64,000 bases of DNA from Paragyromitra xinjiangensis (GCA_038503065.1 JBCAMK010000013.1:1-64000); one strand, 5' to 3'. Numbered from the stretch's first letter, positions 11,658 to 24,690 are shown. A program made the numbers and translations. The notes: generated from the sequence alone by a model not told the origin.

Positions 11658-13023
11658 CTACGAACCGAGAAGGTTGTTGACAGCCAACGCCAGAGCAGCG
11701 ACATCGTGATTTTCCCCCTTTAAAAAATTAACAAAAATGGCGTTTGGGTATGCCTGCTTCGTACACTCCGGCACCAGTTTAGTATACAGTTTTGAGTTCA
11801 CATCCACTGAAAGCTTGTTTAGATCACTGAAGGCGATATCTGTGATTGAGTTCTGCGTAAGCGTCCACGACAGCACAAAGAAGTCATCAGCAGGGCGCGT
11901 GCGCATTTTGCTCAGCTGGTCTTGAATCATCTCTTCCTGCTTGACTGTGTTTGCGTACTGGTCGTATACCCGAAGCTGTGAGACGGAGTAGAAACCACGG
12001 TTGGCGAAGGCCCCAATGGGCTTGTTAGGTTCTACTAGAACAATGACAGCGGCCTTGCCGCCGGCGATGAATGTGTTAAGCGGTAGGTCGGCGAGAGCAG
12101 TGGATGTGTCTTTGGCGGCGATGAAGAGGTTTTTGAGTCCAAGTAGCTGCTCGAATAAACGCCTCCATTCTTCATCTGAGAAAGGCCTATATAGTAGTAC
12201 ATTTAGCTAGAGCTCGGTAAATTACAAAATTCTAGGCTCACCTGTATTCGGTATCCGTATTATAGTCATGTGTCAGGTTTAGAATGACAAGCTCGTTCGT
12301 AACGGCAGTAAAGGCATTTACTTGATCAACGATCTCCGCTATTGACTGCCCGTTCCACCCTTGCCACGTAGACCCAATGATCGGCACATCAATTCGCGAG
12401 TAATGCCCAGTGAAAAATTGCGCGCCAGAAAGGATAGGACGGATGTCGAAATAACGGGATCCAGCAAAGAGCTGACCCAAAATGGAAAGCGACTGGCATA
12501 AGGTATTGTTTGCTGAAGGGAAAGCGGTGCCGCCAGTTTTCTTACTCATACCCGCATTGTGAGTGCCCGGCATGCATATTTTGTGTAGCGGCCGCGAGCC
12601 AAGCGTACTGATATTGTTCTGCATCCACGATACCGGCACGTTGCTTGATTTGAAGTTTCCGCTTGAGCCGGACAGAATGAAGTTAACAGCGCCGTTATGG
12701 ATAAATCCAAGGTTTATCAAGCTCGCGGGGGGACTACTGTCGATGGCTAGGTACACTAGGAAGGTGAAATTTCCATTGAGTTTGCGAGCCTGAAGCTCAA
12801 AGCTGTTCTTCGTGTTTCCAACCGTAAAGGTGACGTTGCCAGCATCATTGGAATCGTTGACGAAGATACCTTGGCCCCATTCGACGTAAACCGTCGCCGT
12901 TGTGCCGGATCGAATCTTGTCCGGGAAGCTCCAGGCTTTCATTTGGTACGGTTTGGTCGGCATGCTCATTATCCAGTCATACGAAGTACCATTGATAAAA
13001 TTGATGTAGCCGCCTTGACCCAT
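11658..13023 (-). CDS. PLC-like phosphodiesterase (436 aa)
   Basis: Two exons, 13023-12242 and 12186-11658, join across a 55-nt intron (GTGAGC...ATATAG) in frame. Residues 1 to about 110 form a beta-rich domain starting MGQGGYINFINGTSYDW. The rest matches the TIM-barrel phosphatidylinositol-phospholipase-C-like superfamily: PGTHNAG with the first catalytic His (near residue 152), then RYFDIRP and FTGHYS with the second His. Members cleave phosphodiester bonds in inositol phospholipids or related substrates; the exact substrate cannot be read. No signal peptide is seen, so it may be cytosolic or exported unconventionally. Appears intact. Confidence 0.85.
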
Positions 13024-16000
13024 TATACAGAGACTGAGGTAAAATAAGATTGATGCAACAATTAAGCCCCTGACCGAAGTACGAGAAACTTACTCGTATA
13101 AGATAAGTATCACTTGTTCCAAAACCTGCAAAGGACAGACGCTGGGATCTCTGAAGTTAGAGGTACTGAAGAGCAAACTGTTTTCTGTATTAGATTTCTG
13201 GATCGAGAGTCATTCATGATGGGGGTATGAGTGCTTATACCTTGAATCCACATACATAAATATTCACATGGAGTAAGCACTAGAAGGCTGGGCACGAGAG
13301 GATGTATCACTTCGTCTGGTGATTCAGAGATATTATGGTGGTGTGAGTAGGGTGCCCTGAACGAAGTGAATCGAAGAGTTATCAGGTGGAAAGGGCAATC
13401 TCGATCCTAATTAGTCGTCCGGGTTTAGCTACTGAATTTTGGCAGTGACCCTAAACTGACAGCGATGAAATTAAACCCTGACCCAATATCAAAAGCTACT
13501 GGTTACTACCAGGACACACCGCTGCGCAGCGCCCTCAGGGCGAGCAAGGTTTACACCTGCACTGGGAGGCCTTACGGACCAAAACTCAAAGATTTTCGGC
13601 GCTCTCGTATCTGTAATAAGTATGGCATTTCTTTTAGGGTGTATGATCCCCCTAGGATTAGAGCCTGGGCTAGTTGGGCTAAGTGACAACCCTCTGCATT
13701 TTTTGCAAGTCAAAAGGAGAGACGGTTGTAGGGCTGAAAGGCGGCGCAATGTGACTGATCACACATGCACCATCAGGACTCTCTTGACATTAATAGATTA
13801 CTCTTCTATGGAAAGTATGAAATTAATTGTCCCTTATGAGCTGGAGCACCGCCTCCAGGCGCCCCGTGCTCGTAAGAATCGTTCTAGGGTTCCTCTGAGT
13901 GTTTTAGCCATAGTTTAGCGTCCAATTCCTCCTAAACACCTCTACATATATAATATGGTGTTTGCTTAGTACATATTTATCTGGTCCTACTAAAAGGTGG
14001 TCTAGAGTCCTCAAGGCAAACAGTTTAAATATCTCAAGAAATTCTTGCTCATGGACCAGCCTCGTGCCGCTTCGAAATAAGGGCCTTGAGTCTAACTCTC
14101 CGCACCACCACCACCACTTGCGGACCATACCACAAAAACAATAGAAATATAGTTGCGCGAGATGAAACTCTCAGAGTTTCTGCTAAATTTAACTAAGAAT
14201 GCGAGTCCTAGGGGCGCCAGGTTGCAATTTTTTTTTCCTTAAGACGCCTACGATGCAGTCGGGAATGACGTATAGCCGTCAACCTCGACTCTTAATTCCT
14301 TTCCTTAAACGGGTTAGATAGAGAATAGGCGATGAAGAGATAAGTAACCCACTCTCTAGATCAGTTTTAGGGAAAGCCATGACCTCAAGGGGTTGAGGCC
14401 TGCATACTGAGCCATTTCATAGTGAAAGACGTGTAAGAGGCTTTCATTATCGAGGTCTTGTGATTATTATCAAGGTCTTGTGATTGAGAGTAATTTCAAA
14501 GCTCCGCCAAGTGAAGCTCATGTCATTCCCATTGTCCACGATGTGTTTCAGGACTACAGATGTAAGCAACGGATGGAAAAGCCCTATAGAAAAGCCATGT
14601 GGCTGCTTACGCTACACACCACTTTAACATAGCAAGGGAGCTGATACGCCATATTTTCCGGCCTTCAAAAATATTAGCGCTAATCGACGTGCTACATGCC
14701 TTCCCTCTTAACTCACTCACAGTGAGTCTCCTGAAAAAAACCAAGGGGTCCGCTTCTGTTACCCGATCGATCCTGCACTACGTCTAAAATTTATCAACAT
14801 GGACGATTGGGGTTTCAGCTAAACAGGGTTTTAACCTGTTGGAGGTACTTTCGTAAAGCAAGAGGAGTAGTGAGCTCTTTTCCTGATTTACGATTTATAA
14901 CACAAGGGATACATAATTATAAGCGACTGACTGCCCCTAAAAAATTTGGGTTTCGTAACATCAAGGAAAATTCTGAGTCGTAAAATTACGGCCAGCATTG
15001 TTGGGCCGCTGTACAAAACTTACCTCTATCGCCTGTATAGGATTGTTTATCGCGCTTGCTGGTTATGGATAGAGAGCTTTACAGTATAGAAACCACAACT
15101 CTAGAGAATAAAAATATAGTACGAAAAAGCGGGATGAAATTGGTAGGGTATTATTGGTAGGGTATTCTAGTAAATACCGGACTAGTAACGTGATTCTTCA
15201 AGGAATGGTCAGCACTTTCAGTTTATTTCCGTACTTCTCAAGGATGCGGTATAGGGGCTCGTATCTACCAAAGTCTAATTTGAAGTTTTAAGTGTGGTGG
15301 CGAGCAAAACGTACCAAATTTACTCAGCGATCGATCACCACTACTACAGCCGGGGGCCTAAAAAAATTTCGTCTTTTAGCTAGTATATGTACGCTACTAA
15401 GAAAATCGCGTACCTATTTTTCTCTCTTTAGCCCAAAGTTTTCCCTGATAATGTGTGGTGAGCAGATTTTGCTGGTCAGAACACAGCGGCAGAGAGTGAC
15501 CATGGCCAAGCTCGTAGTGCAACACGCACAACTACATGTTGTGAATCTTGTAAGAAGTGATTTTATTCAGAAACACTGGGGATCTATCCCGTTTATATAT
15601 CCCTCAGATCTTCTTCCCCCCATACAATCTTATTCCGACAATCATTCTCTATCTTATCTCTAACCCCTCTTCTACGGGTGTTTCCCTTCCGATACTATAT
15701 TTCTCTTCCGATACATTCTCTTATGTGGTTCCACCACATAGTACATAATTGCCTCAAATCGACACATGTAGCTCGTTATTCACAGCTAGGCAAAAAAAAT
15801 TGAGCAACATATAGAATCGGGGAAGATACTTCTCTCCGTGGCTATGATGTCATGGCGTTGGCGGTCACTGAATAGACTCTGTGTGTTAAATCAAATCGAC
15901 TATTATAATATCCAGATACCCCCTGGCCCCTGGCCCTTACATCCGGCAGGCATGTACATACTAGTACTCATGCTCTACCACATGTACCTGAAAATGTCTT

Positions 16001-16567
16001 TTGGTAACAATGGCTTTTGATTCGCCCCGCAACGCTTTATGGCTTGGTCGGGCAAACCCGTACCCTGTGGCCTATCCACCCAAAGTTTACTGAGGGAACT
16101 AGCTTCAGCAGCGTGCGCTCGAGCGTGGGTTAGGGTTTAAATAGCATCCGGATACTATAATTCTCGTCAAGTAGATGCAAGCTCCCGTAATTGCCCTGTC
16201 GTTGTTTTATTCTTGTGATTTAGGGTAGTACAACTCACGAGTTTTTAATTGCTACCTGAGTATGAAGAGCGGAGAAATATCCTATTTTGTGTCACCTTAA
16301 CAGACAGGATGGGAAAAGAAATCAAGAGCTTCCCCTTCTAATTGCTTATATTTGTTAAGTATAGCACTATAGGCTCCCATACGATAAGCAAACTCTTTTC
16401 TCCTCGCAAAATCACGTATTCGTTTCTCACTCATTCAATGATATGTTCTAGAAGTAGTGAAGACCATAATGGCACAAAGACTATATGAAAACTCAAACAA
16501 ATGAAATGTCCACCCATCCCTTCCGTCCATCCACCAACCTTCCGTTCTATCCCTGGTAAACCCCACT
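13024..16567. other. Intergenic, no gene seen
   Basis: 3.5 kb of AT-rich DNA with short, unconvincing ORFs. Two small tandem duplications are visible (a 14-bp unit twice at 15140-15167 and an 18-bp unit twice at 14451-14488). The last part holds the 3' flank of the KP4-like gene. Confidence 0.65.
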
Positions 16568-17035
16568 CTAACCACAAAGGCCGTCGCACGGGTTGTCAGT
16601 GTTAAAGACGTAGTTCACAGTCAAAATCCCCCAACGAGGATCATTACTCGGGCTGCCGCCATAGTTGTAAACAGGGTTGGAACCACAATTTTTGCAGTTA
16701 TGGTTGACAAGGCCGGTGACAAGATCCTTGATAACGCCGCCGCTAACCTTGTGATCCGAGCTCTGGAGGAAAGCGCAGATGCCGTGCCCGCCACCGGTAT
16801 TCACGCAAGCGATGTGAACTCCGTTGTCGTACATACGGTTGGTATCGATGCCATCGACGTAGCTCAGGATTTTAGCCATGTTGGTGTCCCCGTGAAAGCT
16901 ACACTCGGAGCTACCCCGGCAATTAATGCCGAGAGGAGCGCGGATGGCAAGATTGGGAGTGATCTGTGGAAGGGCTGCAGTCTGGCTAATGAGTGCGCCG
17001 AGGGCTAGGAGGGTAGCGAAGAAGTTGAAAAGCAT
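16568..17035 (-). CDS. KP4-like secreted protein (155 aa)
   Basis: Single exon. The first 21 or so residues form a clear signal peptide (MLFNFFATLLALGALISQT). The mature part has the cysteine-rich pattern of the KP4/SMK killer-protein family: INCRGSSEC near the start, IACVN, GICAFLQ, then NCKNCGS and a C-terminal NPCDGLCG, with eight cysteines in the mature chain. Founding KP4 is encoded by a virus of the smut Ustilago maydis and acts on calcium channels of competing fungi; cellular homologues are widespread in ascomycetes, and their roles are mostly antagonism or virulence. Reading frame intact. No nearby immunity or processing gene is visible. Confidence 0.85.
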   Translation of the reverse strand: MLFNFFATLLALGALISQTAALPQITPNLAIRAPLGINCRGSSECSFHGDTNMAKILSYVDGIDTNRMYDNGVHIACVNTGGGHGICAFLQSSDHKVSGGVIKDLVTGLVNHNCKNCGSNPVYNYGGSPSNDPRWGILTVNYVFNTDNPCDGLCG

Positions 17036-20000
17036 ATTGAACGTATCTACTCGATCTAAATTAGCTTTGAAGAATAATAGGTATTTAATGAGCGATGAAA
17101 GGCTACAGACTGTATTCTAGGGCTGCTTGTGTTGAGAGGCGTAGTTGGGAAGATGTGTCGAGGATGAAAGATGTGATGAGGATGATATTTTTCGATGGGG
17201 AAAGAGTGCCCTTTTAAATGTTTTCTTCCGGGAACGCAATCCCATTCAAGTGGTGTAAGCTCTGTAAAGGGCTTGATTGCCCCGTTGTCGGTTCACGAAA
17301 TCAGTTGAATATGCGACAGTTTGCTCATCAGCTTGTATTTCTCAGTCAGCTGAAAAGTATTGGTGGTTGTTTTTACTTTGTTGTCATTGTCGGTAGCTAT
17401 ATGGAAAGTCTACCCAGTGAGAAAAGATTGACTAATTATAAATTAGGAAACTATACCGGCCGCGGCCACACCTGCTGTCCAGCAGTAGGTTGTGTGTAGT
17501 TAATGCAGTCATTACAAAGATGGCGATGCTCTAGGGAATTATTCAGTGATTCGTCTGCCACTCGATGAGAGACACCGGAGGAAGTAGATTTTAGGTTTAG
17601 ACGAACCGTTCTGCTGGTAATTAAAGCTTATGCCTCAGCTGCAGACTCAGCCCCATGCAGGCACAGGTCGCACGACTATTAACTCACCGGTGATTATTAA
17701 CTACAACGCCACGGAAAATCCCTGTATATATCTGGAATGCCACAGCAACTGACAGGTTGACAAACGAAATAATTAATATTAAATTTCCTAAGCGCTTAAA
17801 AACAGCAGCCCAATCGGGGCTGCTTGCACTTGTTATTTTTCCTTTTTCTACTGTTCGTTTCATTGGGTTTACCATTAACACCTGACCATAGCCTGTGACG
17901 CTATTTGTAGTGTCCCTCAGCATACTAAACCTGCATTTTGACAACCAACCCACCATCCAAACGCCGACAAAAGAGTGCGAGAAGCCTAAAGCCTCCGGGA
18001 ACCCCTCTATCTTGCTAAGGCTTTGCCTTAGATTGCATGAAAATACTGCGTTGGATGGTCGGTTGCTGTGGCATTGTAGTCTTTCACCGGATTATTAATG
18101 GTGCATAACTAAAGAATTTTATTGGCCCAAGAAAGATATATATATATATCAAGGTGGTTTCAGTACCAACACTTCGCAGCACTGTTGCGTCTCACGGCGT
18201 TTCAGTTTCTGCTTACTATGCTGCGCGGTAATCAGTGGCAATAAGTCCTCTCTTTTATACATCCCTGCTTCCTAGATGGAAAGCTCGGGGCTACTACACG
18301 AAAACCACAAAGCGTTGCTGCTGAAATACGCTAAACTCTTGGCCGTAATCGATTTGAGCTCAAAATCTTTTAGGGGTTGGAATTGAGTCTTAATTTTCCA
18401 TAGACAGCAATTTATCGGATATTAAAGCCCATCCCTATTTAGGCAAGGGTGGTCGCATTACGCTAGATTCGACCTCGCGATTGCTGACGAGAAAGTCGTT
18501 AATGGGTGTAGTGACCTCCGTCCCTGGGTAACTAAAATTGACACCTCACCGGGGTTTTAGGGACCCGATTCAGAAATGGCTAGTCCAGGCGAGTTTGTTG
18601 TTGCTGAAACCGTACAGTAAGCTAATTCATATTTTATGTAATGCGGCGACCACTGATGTTTAATTGTCTGTACACGCTCCATACCTATTATCTGGCCGCT
18701 GGAGTAGGTAGATGGTAGAATTTAGGGAAAACGTTTAGGATACCATGTTTCTAGCGGGTTTGTATGTCGGATACCACAACCAACTGTGCTCCGACCATGT
18801 CCACCCGCCCACCACAATACCCTATCTATCGCCGCCATGAACTCCATGCCAAAGAACCCTAAGATGGTAGGCTGTATTAGCTAAAGTATAAAGAAAAGTT
18901 TAAAACTCCCGGATTTTCTGCGAAGTTATAGCTCAAAATTTGAAGGCTTTTCTGTCTAGCTGAGGGAGCTGAAAGGGGTAAGCGACTTGTAAGGTTTACT
19001 ATGTTTTGGTGGGCATGGTTAGAGCACGGTTGGTTGTGGTATCTGGCATACAAACCCATTAGAAACATGGTATCCTGAACGTTTTCCCTAGAATTTACGT
19101 CGGCGCTAGCTAGTGAGACATAGATCAACAAATACATGTAGTTGCGGTAATAACTAGACTAAGGTGTGTCAGCACCGTTATACACGTTGCACTGACTTGG
19201 TCTTGGTCCCAAGTACCGATGCGGCCTAGATTAACTGAACTTTCCTTTTTTCTTTCCATTTAGAGTATGTCAATGTATGTCTCACTAATCGGCATCAAAG
19301 ACGGTATATATCAAAGCGGTGATCAAACAGTTCCCCCACCCGATTACCACGCCCTCGGGTATAAGTCTCTAGCATAAAATCAAAAACAAGCAAATACTGA
19401 TCTTAATTCACCATCAAACGCCGCAAACAAAGTTTCTTGCATGATCACGACCCAAGACCAGGTAGATACGTAGTCAAGGGAGGAATTCCCTAAGGTGAGA
19501 ACAAATACAAACTAGATCCATAAGAGTAAGGGAAAAAAACCCCAAAACTTTCATTCCACCGTGATGACTACCTATATCCATGAAGGGTTTCGGTACTTTG
19601 TAGTTAGTGGCTCCGAAGCATAGTCGATGCACCATTCGGGCTCCAGATCTAATGCGGGGAAATCGGGGCTGCTGTCACCTTGTGTTGATTGTTTTGGCTA
19701 GCCTATCGGAATACGAACCTGAAAACAGGAAGATGAGCTTCTAGTAAACATTGGCTTCTACAGGCTACCACCAATATGAAGCCGATCAGGTCTTGATTTC
19801 TGGTGTCGTTTAACACCAAGTAGAACTAAGTAGATTTGGTACAGAAAACGAAGCATCCACAGAAATTGCCCAAAATGTCCCTAGCTTATACTGCATTAAT
19901 CCATCTAGGCCGTGGGTCTTCTCTGTTTCCGCTTCGTATACCCACAAACATGCACATCACCCCACCCTTCATACGGACCTCTACCGTTTAGTCACTTATT

Positions 20001-20057
20001 ACTAGAACTTTATGCAAGGGCATTACACCGCATAAGACCATGCTGACAATATGCCCT
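17036..20057. other. Intergenic with TIR element
   Basis: No supported gene. A TIR element lies at 18712-19100 and a (TA)n run at 18135-18149. A 90-aa minus-strand ORF at 17684-17956 has a hydrophobic C-terminal half but no recognised homology and no splice context, and I do not call it. Confidence 0.6.
18712..19100. mobile_element. MITE-like element with ~100-bp TIRs
   Basis: The left arm (from about 18712 to 18820) and right arm (about 18998 to 19100) are inverted copies with scattered mismatches; shared text includes GGG(A)AAACGTT, AGGATACCATGTTTCTA and ATACCACAACCAAC. No coding capacity. Exact ends uncertain by several bases. Confidence 0.75.
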
Positions 20058-21273
20058 TTAATCCTCATAGTCATTGCCAGCCACGTCTGTGCCTCCCCGT
20101 TCCAGTCTCTCAAGCTCCTCCTTCAAACCCTTATCATCGTCGTTCAGGAAGCGCGCGACCGCTACCATTACCTTCATTCGTGTATACTTATGATCTTCCC
20201 CGGGAATGATGCATAGATGATTTTGTTGATGATTTTTGTTGTGGTCGCCAAGCAGGCGAAACAGCTCCTGGGTGTCGTGAGAATGTGAGCTGGAGAGAAA
20301 AGGAGGCCTACCTTAGAGTTCGAGGAGGATACCGTGTTGTCGCTATCTCCGCAAATGATGAACACTTGATGCCCTTGAAGCCGCTCCATGAGAGGTATCG
20401 AATTAAAAGAATCAAGGCGAGAGCGCGTAAGGAACGGGAAATTCCGTCCGCTCCACCCAAGGCAACTTGTATATGGTGATATAAGAACGACTTTATTAAG
20501 CCCATACTCTGCGCAGGCAGCAAGATGGATCGCTGGGCCACACCCTGTGTTCCTTTAGCAGCCGCAAACCAATGCGTGTGGAGAGTGCTACCAATAGAGT
20601 TCCCTAGCACCGAGATCTGCTCGTCGCGCCATCTTTGTCGCAGGAACTGGACAAGTAGCCCCAGATCTGACAGGATCCGCTCAACTGTCACCGGGCCAGG
20701 AGTTTTGCCATACCCAGGATAATTATGGAGAAGCACGGAGATACCATTAATTTCGCCCCACTCCCGCCATTGGGTGACCGATGGCTGGTCTAGTGTTCTC
20801 AATCGGCCATGGTTCACAAGGACAACCGAACGGCTGCTATGGATGCTGTGGCAGAGGAGAGGTCAGCCAAGTATCGCGATGAGAGGAAAGGGAGGAAGAA
20901 AGACTACACGCACTGTATATCAACATACTCGATGCCCGCCGGCGATGCGTCTTCGAAAATCAGTTAGTTTTCGAGCAGCACTCTTCGGGGATGTAGTTCG
21001 GTACCTTCACGAGCCAGTACCCTAACCTCCGGCGACGGCTCCCCACGCCTCACAGATGGGCTGAGGTTTCCGGGGAAGAAGGGCCGAAGAAAGATGTTGG
21101 ACAGAGGGGCAGTCATTGTAGATGATCTCACTTGTCTGAGGTGGAGTAAAGACCAACTCTCTTGACTTAAATGGATTCTTCAGCACAGCCTTAATCCCAC
21201 AAATGGCAGAATTTTCTCGCCTGAGCCACCCAAGATTTAACTCACCACATGCACCGAAACATGCCGCCCCCAT
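20058..21273 (-). CDS. Alpha/beta hydrolase, BEM46-like (326 aa)
   Basis: Five exons: 21273-21027, 20950-20914, 20845-20592, 20544-20312 and 20267-20058, all phase-consistent with introns of 76, 68, 47 and 44 nt. Read without splicing it looks frameshifted, but the spliced product is clean. It shows the alpha/beta-hydrolase core: VVLVNHG, NYPGYGKTPG, a nucleophile elbow GNSIGCGPA (Ser near residue 178), VVLISPYTS, the acid in CGDSDNT, and the catalytic His in GEDHKYTRMK. This resembles the ABHD13/BEM46 group (Pfam abhydrolase). Substrate unknown; BEM46 proteins sit on the ER or plasma membrane, but no strong N-terminal anchor is visible here, and the start codon is the least certain point. 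Confidence 0.82.
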
Positions 21274-22689
21274 GTGATTTCTCCAATAGAATGCGACTCT
21301 GCAATTTGCGACGCTTGGTGAACCATACTGCGGTGGAGTATTAGACGACTTCCGAGACAGCCAAGCTTAAGGTGACCCTACATATTCGCCAAGCAACCCC
21401 ATCCACCCTACCCGGAGGTGTAGGTTCTTCCGGTAGTGGGGAGGGTATGAGGCGGAGTTTAGGTGATGAACAATATTTCAGACTATGTCTATTCTAGTAC
21501 GGGTAAGAATAAGTATCTACACATTGCAGTAGAGTATGGTAGATTCAACAACAGAAAAAGTTAAGAACCCACAAAAGAATGCTTACAGAGTTCACCCGGG
21601 ATATGACTATCGGAGCGAACAAGGGTTTTTTTTCAGCTGAGGTCACTGGCCACGGTGGTGGAGAAGAATCCCCATCTCTCCATTAAAATGCTAAGCCACC
21701 CACCACTCTCGCAGTGTGTCGTTACAATACCCTGAAGTGAACCCTAGGCACCAGCGCCCCTAACCCTATCCTGCCCGCATTTCGTCAATCGACTGCGAGT
21801 ACACAGCATACCGCCCTCCGAGTGAGAGCCCATGATTTCAGCGCAGGTAGGGAGGCTGTGCAATCGTGCGTGGCTGCTCATCGGCCCACCGATCTGTCGA
21901 TACGGCATGGTTATCGCCAAGTGGTCCGAATATGCGCCACGCTCGCTTACCGTAAGCCACCGGCCGCATCCTCTTGATAGATCAATGATTACTCTGTCTA
22001 TCTCCAGCATACTGTACTGGCCAGGCCCTCTCAGCCCTCCTCACCTCGTTGCTCTGCTCGAGCCATGTATCACAAGCCCCCCGAGATATTCACCCTTGAT
22101 CGGAGCGGTCAAACATCCTCGCAGCGAGAGTCCCGTGGAATAAGCAGCCAGCTCGCTTCGCGTCAAATACTGGATGGATGGAGGAAATCGCTGAAATTCG
22201 TCGCGGAGGATAGCGATAAGGTAACTTTCGCAATCGCAACGGAAGCGAGCGGTAGAGCTCCAGAAATGTTACAGTACCACCCCTTTCTCCTCCTCTCCAA
22301 ACGCTGCGGTGCGACAACCATTGGCGCTGCGGACCTTCTTGCTCTTCATCCAGATGCCATTGCAGATGATACGGATGAACCGTCAGCTCATCTGCTGCCA
22401 GCCTTGCGTTCCATGGCCCCTCCGGCGGCGGATGATTAATTTACTCCTCCGTTCCTACATCACTGGGCTTATCGTTTTTGCGCTTAGTCTTCGGGGGTGT
22501 TTGCTCTGATAACTGTGGCTAATACAACCCTTCGCGAAACTCATCTCAGGGAAAAGGATCTGATAGAGCTCATGGTCAGGAGTGACTCTCGGAAAACAGA
22601 AAGAGATTATGTCTCCGGCATAGGTTGGGGCGGTGTCCTGAGGCTCAGTTTCAGTTTCATCAGTACCCATAATCCAGCCAAATAATGGT
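21274..22689. other. GC-richer region with coding-like fragments
   Basis: Composition rises in GC from about 21750 onward. Open stretches on the plus strand (22065-22439 and 22497-22685) have coding-like amino-acid content but no start or splice structure I can defend. They may be upstream parts of the decayed gene at 22690-23300. Confidence 0.45.
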
Positions 22690-23300
22690 CAATGGGTGCA
22701 AGCAGCGGAGGCCGGCGACGACGACGATCTAGGCAGCATCGATGGAGGTAACGAGCCTGAGGATGATGAATTAGAATCGACGAGATTGGAGGCGATCAAC
22801 TTCCTGTAAGTGATTAAGTCTACTCGGCAGGGAGCCCTCTGCAGCTCTAGGTCTCTTTAGAGATGCCTACAATGAAATGCGCCAGGGATACAAATGGATG
22901 CCCCCCACCGGTCAGATCGAAGATGTGATCTTTGATGCGTGTAGGGCTATGGATATCGGTTCGTTCGCGAACTCCTCAGCGCAGTCGTTTGCCCTCGATA
23001 TGTTCGATTCCGTGATGCGGGGGTGACTCACAAAGGACGAATGGACCAAAATATAAGGAAATGTACTCCCGTTACCTATGCCGGACGTGGTGCTGGCCGA
23101 TTCGGTGAAGCAGTCCTTTTAGGTGAAGCTTTGCTCATCCATTCTTATATAGCTGCCCTAAATTTCTATGTTTAGGTGAAATAAACGGGGTTCCCCGAGA
23201 GGTCCTGAATAAGCATAGCTATCTGCTGGAAGTTGCGTTTTATCTTCTCAATCTTGATCGTATGACAGTGGAGTGGTACGCTTCCCTATCAGGTTGACTT
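22690..23300 (+). pseudogene. Decayed coding remnant, unknown family
   Basis: One frame reads an acidic stretch (AEAGDDDDLGSIDGGNEPED), then an apparent intron (GTAAGT... near 22806), then RDAYNEMRQGYKWMPPTG and FALDMFDSVMRG. The same frame continues through a TGA at 23024-23026 to LTKDEWTKI, a TAA at 23054-23056, then a Pro-rich stretch, LPLPMPDVVLADSVKQSF, and a TAG near 23120. The amino-acid sequence stays protein-like across three stops with no frameshift, which suggests decay by point mutation. Family not recognised; it may derive from a repeated gene or transposon. Confidence 0.5.
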
Positions 23301-24030
23301 TCACCCTACACGTAGACCCCCTGTAACCTCCGGCACCTTCAGTAAAGGATCCTCACGTCGGGCAACTAGCATCCAGAAAAACCGACACCACATATTAACC
23401 AAGCGAGTGAAAATTGACGGTCATCTAAATTGACGCTATAATCTGTACCATCGAAGACGATACTCCGAGTGCGGTACTATAGAGGCCGCGCGCACCTTTA
23501 ATAGCGTCACTTCGATAAGTGGCTCGGAATTCGTCGAAGCTCCCCAAAGCGCTGAGAGATGTCTTCCGACCCGATTCCAACAATTCCCATTTCAAAATTG
23601 GAATCCTCGGGAAACAAAGCATACTAATGGAATTTTTCACCGTAAAGTATTTAGAAGTAAGTGAACCATCTTCGACGCATACCAGTTAGCCTCTTTACAT
23701 TGGGTGAGGATTATCCTAGAATTACGGTGTTCTAACGGGGAATTCGACAGCCCGTTCTGCTTCGCCACATTTGTTCTAAAAAAAGCGCAGTTGAACCCCT
23801 CGCGCTGGAGATCTTGGGGAAAGTAGGCCTACATACCTACGTAGGAAGGGATGTACTCCATCGTAATTAGTTGAAATATTGCTAAGACTTGCTCAGTCAG
23901 GGACCTTGCTATTAGGGGCTAAGATTGCCCGTACACAATATCCCGATCCCCAACTAGAAAACATAGTCCTTTCAGACGATACTTAGTCTCGAGGTGCACT
24001 TTTTCCGGATCAGAGATTGTGTGATATCCT

Positions 24031-24052
24031 AGTAGTAGTAGTAGTAGTAGTA
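24031..24052. repeat. (AGT)n microsatellite
   Basis: About seven tandem copies of a trinucleotide in noncoding DNA. Confidence 0.9.
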
Positions 24053-24561
24053 ATTCATACTCGTATCCAACCCATTGGGTTATGACAGCAAACACTAACA
24101 CTAACTAAATACAAAATTTATCTTCCCCCTTAACTCTTCTTTCTCAACCCCATAACTACTACTACTTCCTCCACTCCCTCCATGCCCTCTTATTGTTTGT
24201 AACTGATTCCGTTCTGATCTTGCTTCGTCCAGTAGTGATTTCCTGTCGAAGAGACTGTGCAGTGGTATTTGCCTGCACAGTGGGTTCCGTTTGTTTGTCG
24301 GTTGGTGAATTCGTTGGCGGGTTAGGTGGAGAGATGGGGCTTGGGGTTCTTGGCTGTTTTCTTTCCTCTACCTCCTCATCTTCCATGTGATATCCTAAGG
24401 TGGCAATTTATAAATTGGGGTTAGTTTAAGATTTTGGTGAGAGAGAGCTTTAATGATGTTATAAACCCTCGGATTTAAATAATATTGCTATGTCAATATA
24501 TTCGTCTTAAAAGGTCAACATTTAAAGAGAAAATATGTGATAAAGTGGGATCATTAACATC

Positions 24562-24690
24562 ATATGTATTCTAACCCGTTTATTTAAATGCCGCTTTACA
24601 AATTGGTTGGCCTATTTACAGATAGGATCACTTTGAACGTTAACTAGCCCATCTACAAAGTGAAACTAAAAGATGGCCAATATTCAAAAC
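24562..24690. mobile_element. Diverged half copy of the 37-kb TIR element
   Basis: This stretch aligns along its whole length with the left arm of the element at 37107-37632 (shared blocks such as CACTTTGAAC, GCCCAT.TACAAAGTGAA and GATGGCC.ATATTC), at roughly 70-75% identity by eye. No inverted partner is seen here, so it is a truncated, old copy. Confidence 0.7.

Noticed and set aside
17684..17956. 90-aa ORF with a hydrophobic tail, and weak inverted similarity with about 18040-18080
   Set aside because: No homology, no splice pattern, and the repeat is too short and gapped to call.
20058..21273. Alpha/beta hydrolase as a frameshifted pseudogene
   Set aside because: Four short introns give a clean 326-aa protein with a full catalytic triad; the conflicting long ORF runs through a 47-nt intron in the wrong frame.
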